A stretch of DNA of 64,000 nucleotides, from positions 186,001-250,000 of the forward strand of contig NZ_KB907786.1 of the NCBI RefSeq assembly GCF_000382205.1. The letters are read 5' to 3'. Within the stretch, counting starts at the first letter, position 1; the number at the start of each line of letters is the position of its first letter. The notes below the pieces were generated by a model. That model was not told where the DNA came from, searched no databases, and saw only the letters and a list, made by a program, of their open reading frames with translations. Positions 16,471 through 25,389 of the stretch are shown in pieces. Position numbers and translations under genes: made by a program. Source of the DNA: Dyadobacter beijingensis DSM 21582 (GTDB taxonomy: Bacteria > Bacteroidota > Bacteroidia > Cytophagales > Spirosomataceae).

Positions 16471-17862
16471 ATGAAAATAGAACAGATATATACCGGATGC
16501 CTCGCGCAGGGCGCTTATTTCATTGTTTCAAACGGAGAAGCCGCCGTGATCGACCCGCTGCGGGAGGTAGCGCCTTACATTCAGAAAGCGGAGAAGGTCG
16601 GGGCGAAAATCCGGTATGTGTTCGAGACGCATTTTCATGCGGATTTTGTTTCCGGCCACATCGACCTGGCTGAAAAAACCGGCGCCGACATCGTGTACGG
16701 TCCGGGAGCGAAAACCGGTTTCAAAGCGCACATTGCCGAAGACGGCGAAGTGTTCCGGCTCGGAGAGGTCACCATTCGTGCATTGCACACGCCCGGTCAC
16801 ACATTGGAGTCTACCAGTTATTTGTTGTCCGACGAATCGGGCAAGCCGGTGGCATTGTTCAGCGGCGACACATTATTTATTGGCGACGTGGGGCGTCCCG
16901 ACCTGGCGCAGAAGGGCGATCTTACCATGGACGACCTCGCCGGCATCCTCTACGACAGCCTTCGCGCGAAGATCATGCCGCTTCCCGACGACGTGATCGT
17001 GTACCCGGCGCACGGGGCCGGTTCGGCTTGCGGCAAGAACATGAGCAAAGAAACTTCCGACACGCTGGGCAACCAGAAACGCTTTAATTATGCATTGCGG
17101 GCCGACATGACGAAAGAGGAATTTATCAGCGAAGTGACGGCAGGCCTTGCCGAGCCGCCGCAATATTTTCCCGAGAATGTCAAAATGAACCGCGACGGCT
17201 ACGAAAGCATCGACGATGTGCTCGAACGCGGCCATCAGGCATTGTCGCCGGAGGCATTCGAGGCCAAAGCCAACAATACCGGCGCGTTGATCCTCGATAC
17301 CCGCAGTCCGGGCGATTTTGCCAAAGGTTTTATCCCCAACTCCATCAATATCGGTATCGACGGCAGCTTCGCCCCCTGGGTAGGCGCCTTGATCCCCGAT
17401 TTGAAGCAGCAACTGCTGATCGTAACCGATCCCGGCAAGGAGGAAGAGGTCGTCACGCGCCTCGCGCGGGTAGGATACGATTACACGATCGGCTACCTGA
17501 ATGGCGGTTTTGAAAGCTGGAAAGCGGCCGGCAAGGAAACCGACACCGTCGAATCCGTGAGCGCGCAGGAATTTGCCGGTCGGTATGAGGCGGGCAATGT
17601 AGAAGTAATCGATGTCCGAAAACCCGATGAATTCGCTTCCGGCCACATTGCAGGCGCCCGAAACCTGCCGTTGGATTACATCAACGACCTCATGCCCGAA
17701 TTTCCAAAGGACCGCAAGCTGCACATCCATTGCGCCGGCGGTTACCGTTCCATGGTCGCCGCCTCGATCCTCAAATCCCGCGGCGTCGAGGACGTGGTCA
17801 ATATCGACGGAGGTTACGGCGCGGTCACTAAAACCCACGTCCCCGTTTTAGCCGAGGCGTGA
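16471..17862 (+). CDS. MBL-fold persulfide-dioxygenase-like hydrolase with two rhodanese domains
   Basis: 463 residues. Residues 1-240 are a metallo-beta-lactamase fold of the glyoxalase-II/persulfide dioxygenase type: FETHFHADFVSGH binds the metal, HTPGHT and FSGDTLFIGDVGRPD follow, and YPAHGAGS closes the site. Residues 255-355 are a rhodanese domain without the catalytic Cys (the loop reads IVTDPGKEE). Residues 365-460 are a second rhodanese with the active loop HCAGGYRS. Such proteins oxidise glutathione or similar persulfides and move sulfane sulfur. The two YeeE-type genes downstream on the same strand fit a sulfide/thiosulfate handling unit. Confidence 0.88.
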   Translation: MKIEQIYTGCLAQGAYFIVSNGEAAVIDPLREVAPYIQKAEKVGAKIRYVFETHFHADFVSGHIDLAEKTGADIVYGPGAKTGFKAHIAEDGEVFRLGEVTIRALHTPGHTLESTSYLLSDESGKPVALFSGDTLFIGDVGRPDLAQKGDLTMDDLAGILYDSLRAKIMPLPDDVIVYPAHGAGSACGKNMSKETSDTLGNQKRFNYALRADMTKEEFISEVTAGLAEPPQYFPENVKMNRDGYESIDDVLERGHQALSPEAFEAKANNTGALILDTRSPGDFAKGFIPNSINIGIDGSFAPWVGALIPDLKQQLLIVTDPGKEEEVVTRLARVGYDYTIGYLNGGFESWKAAGKETDTVESVSAQEFAGRYEAGNVEVIDVRKPDEFASGHIAGARNLPLDYINDLMPEFPKDRKLHIHCAGGYRSMVAASILKSRGVEDVVNIDGGYGAVTKTHVPVLAEA

Positions 17863-17951
17863 TTATTTGGCTGATTATTTGTAGTTTAGGGAAAAACAAT
17901 CAGTGATACATATGAGAGCCTGATCGGTCAGGTTTCATTTTGATCAACGAT

Positions 17952-17972
17952 AATATATAAAACCTATATATT
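17952..17972. promoter_or_regulatory. AT-rich palindrome just before the YeeE gene
   Basis: AATATATA and TATATATT are perfect inverted copies separated by AAACC, ending 3 nt before the ATG at 17976. A repressor bound here would block translation or transcription start. BigR/SqrR-type ArsR repressors of similar sulfur operons use AT-rich inverted repeats (family knowledge); no such regulator is in the window. Confidence 0.4.
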
Positions 17973-17975
17973 AAG

Positions 17976-18551
17976 ATGAATATCATAGAAATACTCAAAC
18001 ACCCCTGGCCGTGGTATGTTGCCGGGCCGCTTATCGGCCTCACGGTGCCGGTTTTGTTGTTGATGGGGAATAAATCTTTCGGGATTTCTTCTTCGTTGCG
18101 GCATATCTGTGCGGCGGTGATACCGGCGGGGTTGCCGTTTTTTAAGTACAACTGGCGGAAGGAGGCCTGGAACCTGTTTTTTGTGGCAGGGATCGCGATT
18201 GGCGGGTTCGTGGGGAATTTTGCATTAGGTAACCCCGAGGCGGTCGTCGTTTCGGACGATACGCGGCAGACGCTGGCCGCATTGGGCGTTACCGATTTTT
18301 CGGGACTGATGCCGGCCAATATTTTTGCATTGAGTAATGTGCTGTCGCTGAAAGGATTGATATTTTTTGTGTTAGGGGGATTTCTCGTTGGCTTCGGGAC
18401 ACGTTATGCGGGCGGGTGCACGTCGGGGCATGCGATCATGGGGCTGTCGAACCTGCAATGGCCATCGCTGGTGGCGACGGTGAGTTTTATGGCCGGCGGA
18501 TTTGCGTGCACGCATTTGCTGCTGCCGTTTTTGTTGGAACTGGTGAAATAG
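17976..18551 (+). CDS. YeeE/YedE family sulfur-transport membrane protein (subunit 1)
   Basis: 191 residues with about five membrane helices. The family signature [18 protein letters not shown] lies at residues 145-162; its cysteine is the one proposed to pass thiosulfate or sulfane sulfur across the membrane in TsuA/PmpA-type proteins. The protein is half the size of TsuA and pairs with the second half-size protein 36 bp downstream. It follows the persulfide-dioxygenase/rhodanese gene, as in many sulfide-detoxification clusters. Confidence 0.85.
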   Translation: MNIIEILKHPWPWYVAGPLIGLTVPVLLLMGNKSFGISSSLRHICAAVIPAGLPFFKYNWRKEAWNLFFVAGIAIGGFVGNFALGNPEAVVVSDDTRQTLAALGVTDFSGLMPANIFALSNVLSLKGLIFFVLGGFLVGFGTRYAGGCTSGHAIMGLSNLQWPSLVATVSFMAGGFACTHLLLPFLLELVK

Positions 18552-18587
18552 CCGTTCGGCCCATTACACGTTAATTGGAAGGAAATC

Positions 18588-19103
18588 ATGGAAAATAGCT
18601 TTCAAAATACAGCATTGGCACAGGATGACGACGATGCCATCAAAATAGACGGCTGCGACGGTGCTAACAGGCAAAAAGCGACCGAAGGTTTTACCGGAAA
18701 CCTGAAATACCTGCTCGTCGGCATCATTTTCGGTATTGTTTTCGTGAAGGCGGAAATCGTGTCGTGGTTCCGGATACAGGAAATGTTCCGGCTCGATTCG
18801 TTTCATATGTATGGCGTGATCGGCTCGGCGGTGGCCGTCGGGCTGCTTTCGATTTGGCTTATCAAGAAGTTCAATATCAAAACGTTATCCGGTGAGCAGG
18901 TAAGCATTGCCGATAAGGTTTTCGATAAGGGGCAGATTTACGGCGGCGTGCTGTTCGGCATCGGCTGGGCCATTACCGGGGCTTGTCCGGGGCCGCTGTT
19001 TGCCCAAATAGGAGCTGGCTACCTGGCCGTGGCCGTTACCTTGCTGAGCGCCATCGCGGGCACCTGGGTGTACGGCCTCGTCCGCGCCAGGCTCCCGCAT
19101 TGA
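18588..19103 (+). CDS. DUF6691/YeeE-type membrane protein (subunit 2)
   Basis: 171 residues. A hydrophilic N-terminus of about 40 residues precedes four helices. The motif GWAITGACPGPLFAQIGAG near residue 137 carries the conserved Cys of the YeeE half-proteins. It is the partner of the preceding gene, and together they would form a two-part channel for sulfur compounds. The ATG at 18588 begins MENSFQNTALAQ. The last residues run convergently into the methyltransferase gene with no gap, so the two units end back to back. Confidence 0.82.
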   Translation: MENSFQNTALAQDDDDAIKIDGCDGANRQKATEGFTGNLKYLLVGIIFGIVFVKAEIVSWFRIQEMFRLDSFHMYGVIGSAVAVGLLSIWLIKKFNIKTLSGEQVSIADKVFDKGQIYGGVLFGIGWAITGACPGPLFAQIGAGYLAVAVTLLSAIAGTWVYGLVRARLPH

Positions 19104-19847
19104 TCATTGCTTGCGCGCCACGAGGTACAATTGCTCGTCGCCCAGCTGGAAAGGGTCGGCTTCGAGGTTGCTGAATGTGCCTACCACGAGCAATCCGGCC
19201 TGTTCAAACATGTACGTAAGTTCGCCTAATGTGTAAATGTGCTGGCGGACGTGATGGGTTACCTTTTCGGAGCCGGAAATGAAGGTTTGCTCCGCTTCGA
19301 TGTAGCCGCCTTCCGCGCGGTATTCGTTTTCGGCGAGGTAAATAATATCGTCCTGCACGGGCATCCAGTTGCGCGCCTGGAAGTTGGGCAGAATGCTTTC
19401 GGCCAGGTTTTCCGTGTGAATGGCCGCGTGCGCGCCGGGTTTCAATGCCGATGCGATCTGGCTGATAAACTGCTGCATTTCCGTCCTCGGGAAGAAGCTG
19501 AAACTGTTTCCGAAGCAATATGCGGCATCGAACTGTCCCGCCGGTAACGCATAGTTCAGCACATCGGCACAGACCACTTCGATCGGCAATTGTCCGCGGC
19601 CGGCGGTAGTTTGCAATTCTTCACAATATTCCTGCGAAATGTCGATGCAGGTCAGCGCAGTCCCGTCGGTCGCGAGGGGAACTGCGTGCCGGCCATAGCC
19701 TGCCAGTACGTCTAAAACCTTGCTATCCGGCGTTATTTCAAGCACATCGCGCAGGAAATCGACTTCGTAATCTGTATATTCTTCGTCCTGGTTTAGTTTC
19801 CAGGCGCGTTGCGGAAGTCCTTTGAAATAGGTATGGTACCAGGCCAC
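19104..19847 (-). CDS. Class I SAM-dependent methyltransferase
   Basis: 247 residues from a GTG at 19847, where the conserved text WYHTYFKGLPQRAW begins; the open frame continues upstream but encodes unrelated basic sequence overlapping the next gene. Motif I is VLDVLAGYGRHAVPLA near residue 55, followed by LTCIDISQEYCEEL and VVCADVLNYALPAGQFDAAYCFGNSF. The acceptor substrate is unknown. It is the last gene of the leftward metal-resistance run, 50 bp after the outer-membrane protein, but a link to metal resistance is not evident. Confidence 0.82.
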   Translation of the reverse strand: MAWYHTYFKGLPQRAWKLNQDEEYTDYEVDFLRDVLEITPDSKVLDVLAGYGRHAVPLATDGTALTCIDISQEYCEELQTTAGRGQLPIEVVCADVLNYALPAGQFDAAYCFGNSFSFFPRTEMQQFISQIASALKPGAHAAIHTENLAESILPNFQARNWMPVQDDIIYLAENEYRAEGGYIEAEQTFISGSEKVTHHVRQHIYTLGELTYMFEQAGLLVVGTFSNLEADPFQLGDEQLYLVARKQ

Positions 19848-19897
19848 GGCGGTGATTTTTGGTTTGAATAGAAACCCAAAACTACTAAAAACCGCTC

Positions 19898-21280
19898 TTA
19901 CATGCGCATGAGCCCGGGTGTGATGCGGAGGTAGACCTGTCCTGAAAGCGGTGTTTTTCCATACACATTGTCCAGCAGGCGGTCGGGTTTGTACAGGCTG
20001 AGCTGCGCGCCCGCCTGTAACAGCGTGTTGCTGAAAGTCGCTATCTGGCGGTTCAGCCCGAGGGAAAACATGGATATCGGCAGCCTCTCCCAATCCGGAT
20101 CGTAGTCGTAGAGCGTCACGCCCAGCTCCCGGTAACTCTTCTGAACCCATTCGTACCGCCCGTAGACGGCCCATTTGTCCAATTGCACATTCGTTTCAGC
20201 CAGCACCGAGTTTTCCTTGTGGTGTTCTCCGGCGTCGTTCAGGCCCCATACGAACGTCGACGATATCCAGCGGTTTTTTCCACCCAGATTCCCCGAATGC
20301 TGCACAGAAGCCGTCGTGCGGTTCACATCTTCATCCGGTTCGCGTGGTTCGGGGCTGTTGATAAAACCCCTTGAAACCTGTAATGCCCAGTTGGCCGACG
20401 GATTGAAAAGCAGCCGGTAACTGTACGAATCGAAGCGCGGCTTGTCGAAATCGAAGCGGTTTTCGTCCGGCTCACGACCGGTGAACGAGGAGCCTTCCAG
20501 CTTGAATTTACCATAACGGACACCCGCCGTCACCACCCCGAAAGTAATGTGGGTCGCATCCTGCCAATGGTGGCCCAGCACGGCATCGGGGTTGTTAAAG
20601 GCCGACATCCGGTGCATGAATGCAGTTGGCCCCAGGGCGGGCTCGCCGGGGTAGCCCGCGTAAATAGTCAGGTCGAGCTTGTCGTTCATGCGCTGGGTAT
20701 AGCCGATCGAAAGTTCGGAGATCAGATCGTGCGGATGCTGCCGGTTGACCAGCGGCTGGCCCTTCCAGCTTTCGCCCGATTGAAAAAGCAGCGGATAACC
20801 CGATCCGCCATCGACAATGCGGTCGAGCGAAATCATCGCCCGGAGATTCAGCAGGCCATTTTTGCCGACCTGCCGTTGCGCCATACCCATGAACCAGTTG
20901 GGCACGCTCACCTTCGAATCGGAACCTTTTTTGCCGTCGTTATTGAAATTTTGGGCCGTATACCGGAGGAATATGCTTCCGTGCAGCATGTAGTTCCATT
21001 TGTCGCCGTGCTTCATGTAGGCGTACATAGGCGTGGCGTCTGGCTGCCAGCCGGTACCCGAGCCGTTACGGGTCATGGGAAGACTCAACGAAAAGCTGTG
21101 GGTCATGTGCGCGGGCTTATCATGGCCCATTTGCCCATGATCCATGCTTTTCATCTCGTGCATTGCATGGCTGACAGTGTCTTTTGCAGCCTCCTGGTGG
21201 TGTTCGTGCTGCGCAAATGCGGGGAGAATGACGGCCGCCATTCCGACGGCCGTCATGAAAATAAGTTTGCTGAGAATCAT
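19898..21280 (-). CDS. Outer-membrane beta-barrel-like protein of the metal locus
   Basis: 460 residues. A signal peptide (ILPAFAQ cleavage) is followed by a His/Met-rich segment (QHEHHQEAAKD, HAMHEMKSMDHGQMGHD) at residues 24-60 that should bind copper or a similar soft metal. The remainder has alternating aromatic strands such as YMLHGSIFLRYTAQNF and QVYLRITPGL typical of outer-membrane barrels. I know of similar uncharacterised proteins near copper genes in Bacteroidota. It sits 18 bp after the exported HMA protein and is probably the outer-membrane part of the same system. The transport direction is unknown. Confidence 0.75.
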   Translation of the reverse strand: MILSKLIFMTAVGMAAVILPAFAQHEHHQEAAKDTVSHAMHEMKSMDHGQMGHDKPAHMTHSFSLSLPMTRNGSGTGWQPDATPMYAYMKHGDKWNYMLHGSIFLRYTAQNFNNDGKKGSDSKVSVPNWFMGMAQRQVGKNGLLNLRAMISLDRIVDGGSGYPLLFQSGESWKGQPLVNRQHPHDLISELSIGYTQRMNDKLDLTIYAGYPGEPALGPTAFMHRMSAFNNPDAVLGHHWQDATHITFGVVTAGVRYGKFKLEGSSFTGREPDENRFDFDKPRFDSYSYRLLFNPSANWALQVSRGFINSPEPREPDEDVNRTTASVQHSGNLGGKNRWISSTFVWGLNDAGEHHKENSVLAETNVQLDKWAVYGRYEWVQKSYRELGVTLYDYDPDWERLPISMFSLGLNRQIATFSNTLLQAGAQLSLYKPDRLLDNVYGKTPLSGQVYLRITPGLMRM

Positions 21281-21298
21281 GATGAAGTGATTTGGTAA

Positions 21299-21640
21299 CT
21301 AATGCGCCGCGGCGGTTTTGCGGCAGCAGCTGGGCAGTTTATCGTGCGCCTTCTGGTTGGCAGGCAGCTCGTCGGCATCGTAGCCGGTCTTGTTGATCGT
21401 CGCTTTGATGGCGTCCGGGGTGGTTTTGTCCGGGTTATATTTCACGGTGATCACCTTATTGGAAAGGTCGAGATTGGATTCTTTCACCCCTTTCGAAAGG
21501 CCAAGATTGCGTTCGATGCGCGCTTTGCACATTTCGCAAATGGCGGAGGTTTTGATCTTAACCTCTTTGCTGCCATCGGCTACGGCGATATTAAGGCCCA
21601 GGAACAGGGCGGTAAACAGGCTTAAAATGGTCGTTTTCAT
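21299..21640 (-). CDS. Exported heavy-metal-associated (HMA) domain protein
   Basis: 113 residues with a signal peptide (MKTTILSLFTALFLGLNIAVA). An HMA ferredoxin-like fold at residues 27-95 has the metal-binding pair in TSAICEMCKARIE. The tail SCCRKTAAAH adds another Cys pair. It would bind a monovalent or divalent soft metal in the periplasm, in contrast to the cytoplasmic chaperone CopZ-like protein in the same run. Its neighbours are a metal-binding lipoprotein 19 bp upstream and the outer-membrane protein 18 bp downstream. Confidence 0.86.
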   Translation of the reverse strand: MKTTILSLFTALFLGLNIAVADGSKEVKIKTSAICEMCKARIERNLGLSKGVKESNLDLSNKVITVKYNPDKTTPDAIKATINKTGYDADELPANQKAHDKLPSCCRKTAAAH

Positions 21641-21659
21641 AATATTATCTGTTTAAAAA

Positions 21660-21896
21660 TCAATGTTGATGGCCTGCCGAATCGGTTTCGGCCAGGGCTA
21701 CTTCCTGCAATTCCATTTTGCAAACGGGGCATTTGCCGGCTTCGGCGTAGGTTTTTTCGCCTTCGCACTGCATTGGACAGGCGTATTTTTTCTCGCTCAC
21801 CGCGTGTGTTTCGGTGGTAGTAGTTTCCTTTTCGGATTTGTTGCCCGTACACGCGGCCGAAAGAAACAACAGGGAAGCAATAATGACTTTGTTCAT
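21660..21896 (-). CDS. Small lipoprotein with heavy-metal-binding domain
   Basis: 78 residues. The signal ends in a lipobox (FLSAAC), so the mature protein is a lipid-anchored 60-mer. It contains the small heavy-metal-binding domain YACPMQCEGEKTYAEAGKCPVC, with the CPM and CPxC pairs usual for this family, and a C-terminal HQH. It probably buffers copper or silver on the outer face. It belongs to the leftward operon between the HMA-AraC regulator and the HMA protein. Confidence 0.84.
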   Translation of the reverse strand: MNKVIIASLLFLSAACTGNKSEKETTTTETHAVSEKKYACPMQCEGEKTYAEAGKCPVCKMELQEVALAETDSAGHQH

Positions 21897-21956
21897 ACAG
21901 TTGAATTTTGATAAGTTCTTGATAATGTTTTTTTTATATGAAAATAATGGCTGATT

Positions 21957-22526
21957 CTACTGGCCAACCTGATCGAGCGCGGTCCGCTGCAATGCGCCTT
22001 TCTTGAACTCGCCGGGCGTCATGCCGGTCACTTTTTTGAACTGGTTGCTCAGATGCGCCGTGCTGCTGTACGAAAGCCGCCAGGCTATTTCACTTAATGT
22101 CAATTCATTATAGGAGAGCCATTCCTTCACTTTCTCCACTTTTTGAGCGATGATGTATTGCTCGATCGTCTGCCCGGTTTCGGAGGAAAACAGGTTGCTG
22201 AGGTATGAATACTCGTAACCGATTTTTTCCGACAAATAATCCGAAAAATTCATTTGCGCAGGCTTGTTGCCTTTCAGATTCTGCACTTCGTCGATCACCA
22301 GCGTTTTGACATGCTCTACCAGCGCAAGCCGGCGGTCGTCCAGCAGTTCGAATCCATTCGCTTCCAGCACCGTTTTGACTTCCTTCAATTTATCGGCATT
22401 CACTTCCGCCACTGTTTCCACCTCACCCAGCTCCACGAAGGTCAGGTCGATGCCCAGCCCGTTCAGTTCTTCGCGCACCACCCGCTTGCAGCGGTCACAC
22501 ACCATATTTTTGATATATAATTTCAT
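21957..22526 (-). CDS. AraC-family regulator fused to an HMA-like metal-sensing domain
   Basis: 189 residues. Residues 1-70 are an HMA-like fold beginning KNMVCDRCKRVVREEL; the CDRC pair takes the place of the CxxC metal site. Residues 85-185 are the AraC double helix-turn-helix (YEYSYLSNLFSSETGQT, then LTLSEIAWRLSYSSTAHLS and NQFKKVTGMTPGEFKK). This gives a one-protein metal sensor and transcription factor. It lies between the TonB receptor and the lipoprotein. Its likely targets are the matching motifs upstream of the copA and copZ genes (see 25676-25715 and 28346-28366). Confidence 0.88.
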   Translation of the reverse strand: MKLYIKNMVCDRCKRVVREELNGLGIDLTFVELGEVETVAEVNADKLKEVKTVLEANGFELLDDRRLALVEHVKTLVIDEVQNLKGNKPAQMNFSDYLSEKIGYEYSYLSNLFSSETGQTIEQYIIAQKVEKVKEWLSYNELTLSEIAWRLSYSSTAHLSNQFKKVTGMTPGEFKKGALQRTALDQVGQ

Positions 22527-22583
22527 AATTCAAATGTCTAGCTCTTCCCTTTGTCCCTCCTCCCATTCCTCCTTTTTTCCCTT

Positions 22584-24809
22584 TTACCGGATAATCTTAT
22601 AACGCATTCCTGCATAAATCATTCGCCCTACCACCGGCCCCCAGGCCATTCCTGCGTCGAAATGCTGACCGAATGGCTCGTTTGCCCCCATGATCGGATC
22701 TTTCTGCCGGAAGTTGGCGAGGTTTTCACCGCCCAGGTAAATATCCCATTTCGGGAATGTGCGGGTAACCTGTGCATTAAAATTGTAGAATGCAGGCGCA
22801 TTGGTCGACGTGAGGTTATCGGGCACGTGGTGGTCGGGGATGTGGCCCATGTAGGGCAGCCGCCGTTTGCCGTTCCATTGCACGGTGGCGTCGAACTTCC
22901 ATTTATCGTACGGTAATGCATAGCCCGCATTGAAAAGTACCCTGTCGCGGCTTACCATCATCCGGGGCAGCAGCACATTTTCGTCGTACACATTGCGGAT
23001 CGTCTGCTTCACGTCGAAGAGCCGGTAGGCCAGTTTCAGTTCAAAACGTTTCACGGGCGTGAGGTTTGCTTCGGCCTGGAAGCTGTTGGCGTAGGCTTTG
23101 CCTTCCAGGTTGTAGAAGCGGATGTAGCGCGGGTCCTCCATGTCGGCCACCAGCTGGTTTTGAAATTCGGTACGGTAAAAGTCCGCGATAAAATTACCAC
23201 TCATTTCCCCGATTTTGAACTCCTGGGTCACGCTGGCGCCGTAGTTCCACGAGACTTCCGGCCGGATGGCTTCGCGGAACACCACATTGCGCGAGCTCAC
23301 GAGGTTGCCGTAGTATTCGGCCAGCGGATTTGCCACCCTGAACCCACGGCCTGCCGAGGCACGCAGCGTCGTTTCGTCCGTGAGGTTATATTTCAAATGC
23401 AGGCGCGGGGTCCATTGCGTGCCGTAGAGATTGTGAAAATCGACGCGTCCGCCGGCCACCATCGTGAATTTGTCGAGGTGGTTGTAGGTGTATTCAAAGA
23501 ATGCGCCGGGCACCGATTCGTTGCGTTTCAGGCGGATGTCTTTGTATTGCTCGTCGTAATTATCGAGCATATAGCTGATCCCGGCTTTGTAGGAATGGTT
23601 CGTATTGCCGATGATCGATTGATAGATCAGGTTTCCGTACAGCGTTTTTTGCGTACCATCATAATTGATCAGCCCGAAATACGACTTCGAATCGTGCAAC
23701 GAGGCATTCAGGATCAGCCCCAGTCCTTTGTAAGGCTGTTCGGGGAACAGCCGGGCGATTTTGGAGAAAAACTCGTAACGGTTCACCTTCGCGCCGAAGC
23801 CGTATGCCTGCGTGGTGCCTTTCATTTCGCGTTCGAAATCCTTTTGTCCGCCGAGGCGGTCCTCATACAATGCCTTCACGCCAAACTGGGCCATCATCTT
23901 GTTGCTTTGGTATTTCCAGCGGTTAATGGCATTGTATTGCGTGTAAAGCGGGAGGTCGAGGAAGCCGTCGCCGTTTTTGTCGATGCGGTTGCGCAGCGTG
24001 CTCCCGTGTGTGAGCAGGCCGGTACTCCATTTGTCGTTCAGCTTGTGCGCGAGGTTCAGGTTCACTTCCGCGCGGCCGAAATTGTTGACATAGGTATTCA
24101 GGTAAAGCTTTTCATCCGTATCCGGCTTTTGCAATTCCACGTTGATCTGCCCCGTCATCGACTCGTATCCATTCACAACCGAGCCGGCACCTTTCCCGAC
24201 GTCGATCGACTGGACCCATGTGCCGGGTACGAAATTGAGCCCGAAAGTGGAAGCGAGGCCGCGGATGGAAGGGATATTTTCGACGTTGGTTTGAATGTAG
24301 GTGCCGTTCAAACCGAGCATTTGGATTTGCTTGGAGCCGGTCACCGCATCGCTGTACGAAACGGACACGGAAGCATTGGTTTCGAAGCTCTCCGACAGGT
24401 TGCAGCAGGCGGCTTTGGCTAATGCGCGGGTGGTGATGATTTCGGTTTGATGGGGCGAAAGGCGGTCGATGGACGTGTTTCCCGCGCGTACCGTCACCTC
24501 GTCGAGCGTCTGGTCGCTCTGCAAAACTACCTGCAACTCACTTTCCTGCCCGATTTTGATGGTATCGTTCCGAAAGCCGACGAAGCTCACGACGAGCCAT
24601 GCCGACTGCGCCGATCTCGGAATGCTGAACCGGCCGTTTTCGTCGGTTGCGGTAGCCTGCGTAGTGCCCGCCCAATACACGTTAGCACCTGTAATGGGTT
24701 TCAGGTTCTTCGTTTGCGGCTCCTGTTCGTTGACCGATCCGGTTATACGTTGGGCGTAAATGCAGGAGGAAATGAGTAGCAGCAGTCCTCCCAAAAGGTA
24801 TTTGTTCAT
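22584..24809 (-). CDS. TonB-dependent receptor of the metal locus
   Basis: 741 residues. Signal peptide, then a carboxypeptidase-regulatory-like domain (residues 20-105), a plug domain (about 110-240) and a 22-strand barrel ending KIIR. The plug contains the unusual AKAACCNLSESFETNASV near residue 135; the Cys pair there suggests the receptor senses or binds the metal. No SusD-like partner is present. It lies between the Cys-rich small protein and the HMA-AraC regulator and probably imports a metal complex or takes part in outer-membrane metal handling. Confidence 0.87.
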   Translation of the reverse strand: MNKYLLGGLLLLISSCIYAQRITGSVNEQEPQTKNLKPITGANVYWAGTTQATATDENGRFSIPRSAQSAWLVVSFVGFRNDTIKIGQESELQVVLQSDQTLDEVTVRAGNTSIDRLSPHQTEIITTRALAKAACCNLSESFETNASVSVSYSDAVTGSKQIQMLGLNGTYIQTNVENIPSIRGLASTFGLNFVPGTWVQSIDVGKGAGSVVNGYESMTGQINVELQKPDTDEKLYLNTYVNNFGRAEVNLNLAHKLNDKWSTGLLTHGSTLRNRIDKNGDGFLDLPLYTQYNAINRWKYQSNKMMAQFGVKALYEDRLGGQKDFEREMKGTTQAYGFGAKVNRYEFFSKIARLFPEQPYKGLGLILNASLHDSKSYFGLINYDGTQKTLYGNLIYQSIIGNTNHSYKAGISYMLDNYDEQYKDIRLKRNESVPGAFFEYTYNHLDKFTMVAGGRVDFHNLYGTQWTPRLHLKYNLTDETTLRASAGRGFRVANPLAEYYGNLVSSRNVVFREAIRPEVSWNYGASVTQEFKIGEMSGNFIADFYRTEFQNQLVADMEDPRYIRFYNLEGKAYANSFQAEANLTPVKRFELKLAYRLFDVKQTIRNVYDENVLLPRMMVSRDRVLFNAGYALPYDKWKFDATVQWNGKRRLPYMGHIPDHHVPDNLTSTNAPAFYNFNAQVTRTFPKWDIYLGGENLANFRQKDPIMGANEPFGQHFDAGMAWGPVVGRMIYAGMRYKIIR

Positions 24810-24903
24810 GATTTCATGGATTCATTGGAATAAGAGATTGTTTGCCGAAATCGCCGCGTATGAAATGCGTGATTTTGCATTAAATGGCTGTTATTCAATG
24901 ATT

Positions 24904-25368
24904 TCAGATCAGGAACGACTGGATAAATGCGAGCATAGTTCTCCCATGAAAGCGGGAGGAAAAGGATATGTCGGGCGAATCGGGCGAGGAAGGAAGGACC
25001 CATTCGGCGCGGATAAACTGGAAGCGGGTAGCGGTCCATATGACGCCCGTCGCCGTTGATTTCAGGAACTTGGCCAGCAAATGCGTGTTTGCAGAAGCAA
25101 CATCGAGTTTTTCGAGTTTCTGGCTTTCCTTGCAGCAGGCAGTTTTTTTAATGGAAGAGCCTTTGGCCATTTTCATCGCCGCGCTTTTCGCACAGCAGGA
25201 GGCAACGACTTTCGGTTTGCAGGAATTGTCTTTGGCCTGGCCCACCAGCTGCATCGATTTGCTCGCCATCATTGCGCACTGGCGCTCTGTCAGCACGAAT
25301 CCGGTGCTGCTCAGCAGGACCAGAAAGGCCATCAGGATGGTGATCGATCGATGCAATTGGTTTTTCAT
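24904..25368 (-). CDS. HYC_CC_PP-type cysteine-rich small protein
   Basis: 154 residues from the ATG at 25368; a TTG three codons earlier is less likely. A hydrophobic N-terminal segment (SITILMAFLVLLSSTGFVL) is an export signal or membrane anchor. It is followed by Cys-containing motifs RQCAMMASK, VASCCAKS and KTACCKES, which fit the HYC_CC_PP group of Bacteroidota. The spaced CC pairs look like metal ligands. It lies 21 bp downstream of the copZ-like gene and 94 bp before the TonB receptor, so it is part of the metal operon. The function is unproven. Confidence 0.78.
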   Translation of the reverse strand: MKNQLHRSITILMAFLVLLSSTGFVLTERQCAMMASKSMQLVGQAKDNSCKPKVVASCCAKSAAMKMAKGSSIKKTACCKESQKLEKLDVASANTHLLAKFLKSTATGVIWTATRFQFIRAEWVLPSSPDSPDISFSSRFHGRTMLAFIQSFLI

Positions 25369-25389
25369 GTTGGGCAAAAATACTAATTA

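Noticed and set aside
19848..20174. Long N-terminal extension of the methyltransferase frame
   Set aside because: Overlaps the upstream outer-membrane protein gene and encodes low-complexity basic text; the domain begins at the GTG at 19847.
23160..24422. 420-codon plus-strand frame over the TonB receptor
   Set aside because: Antisense shadow of a real gene; high GC at third positions keeps the frame open.
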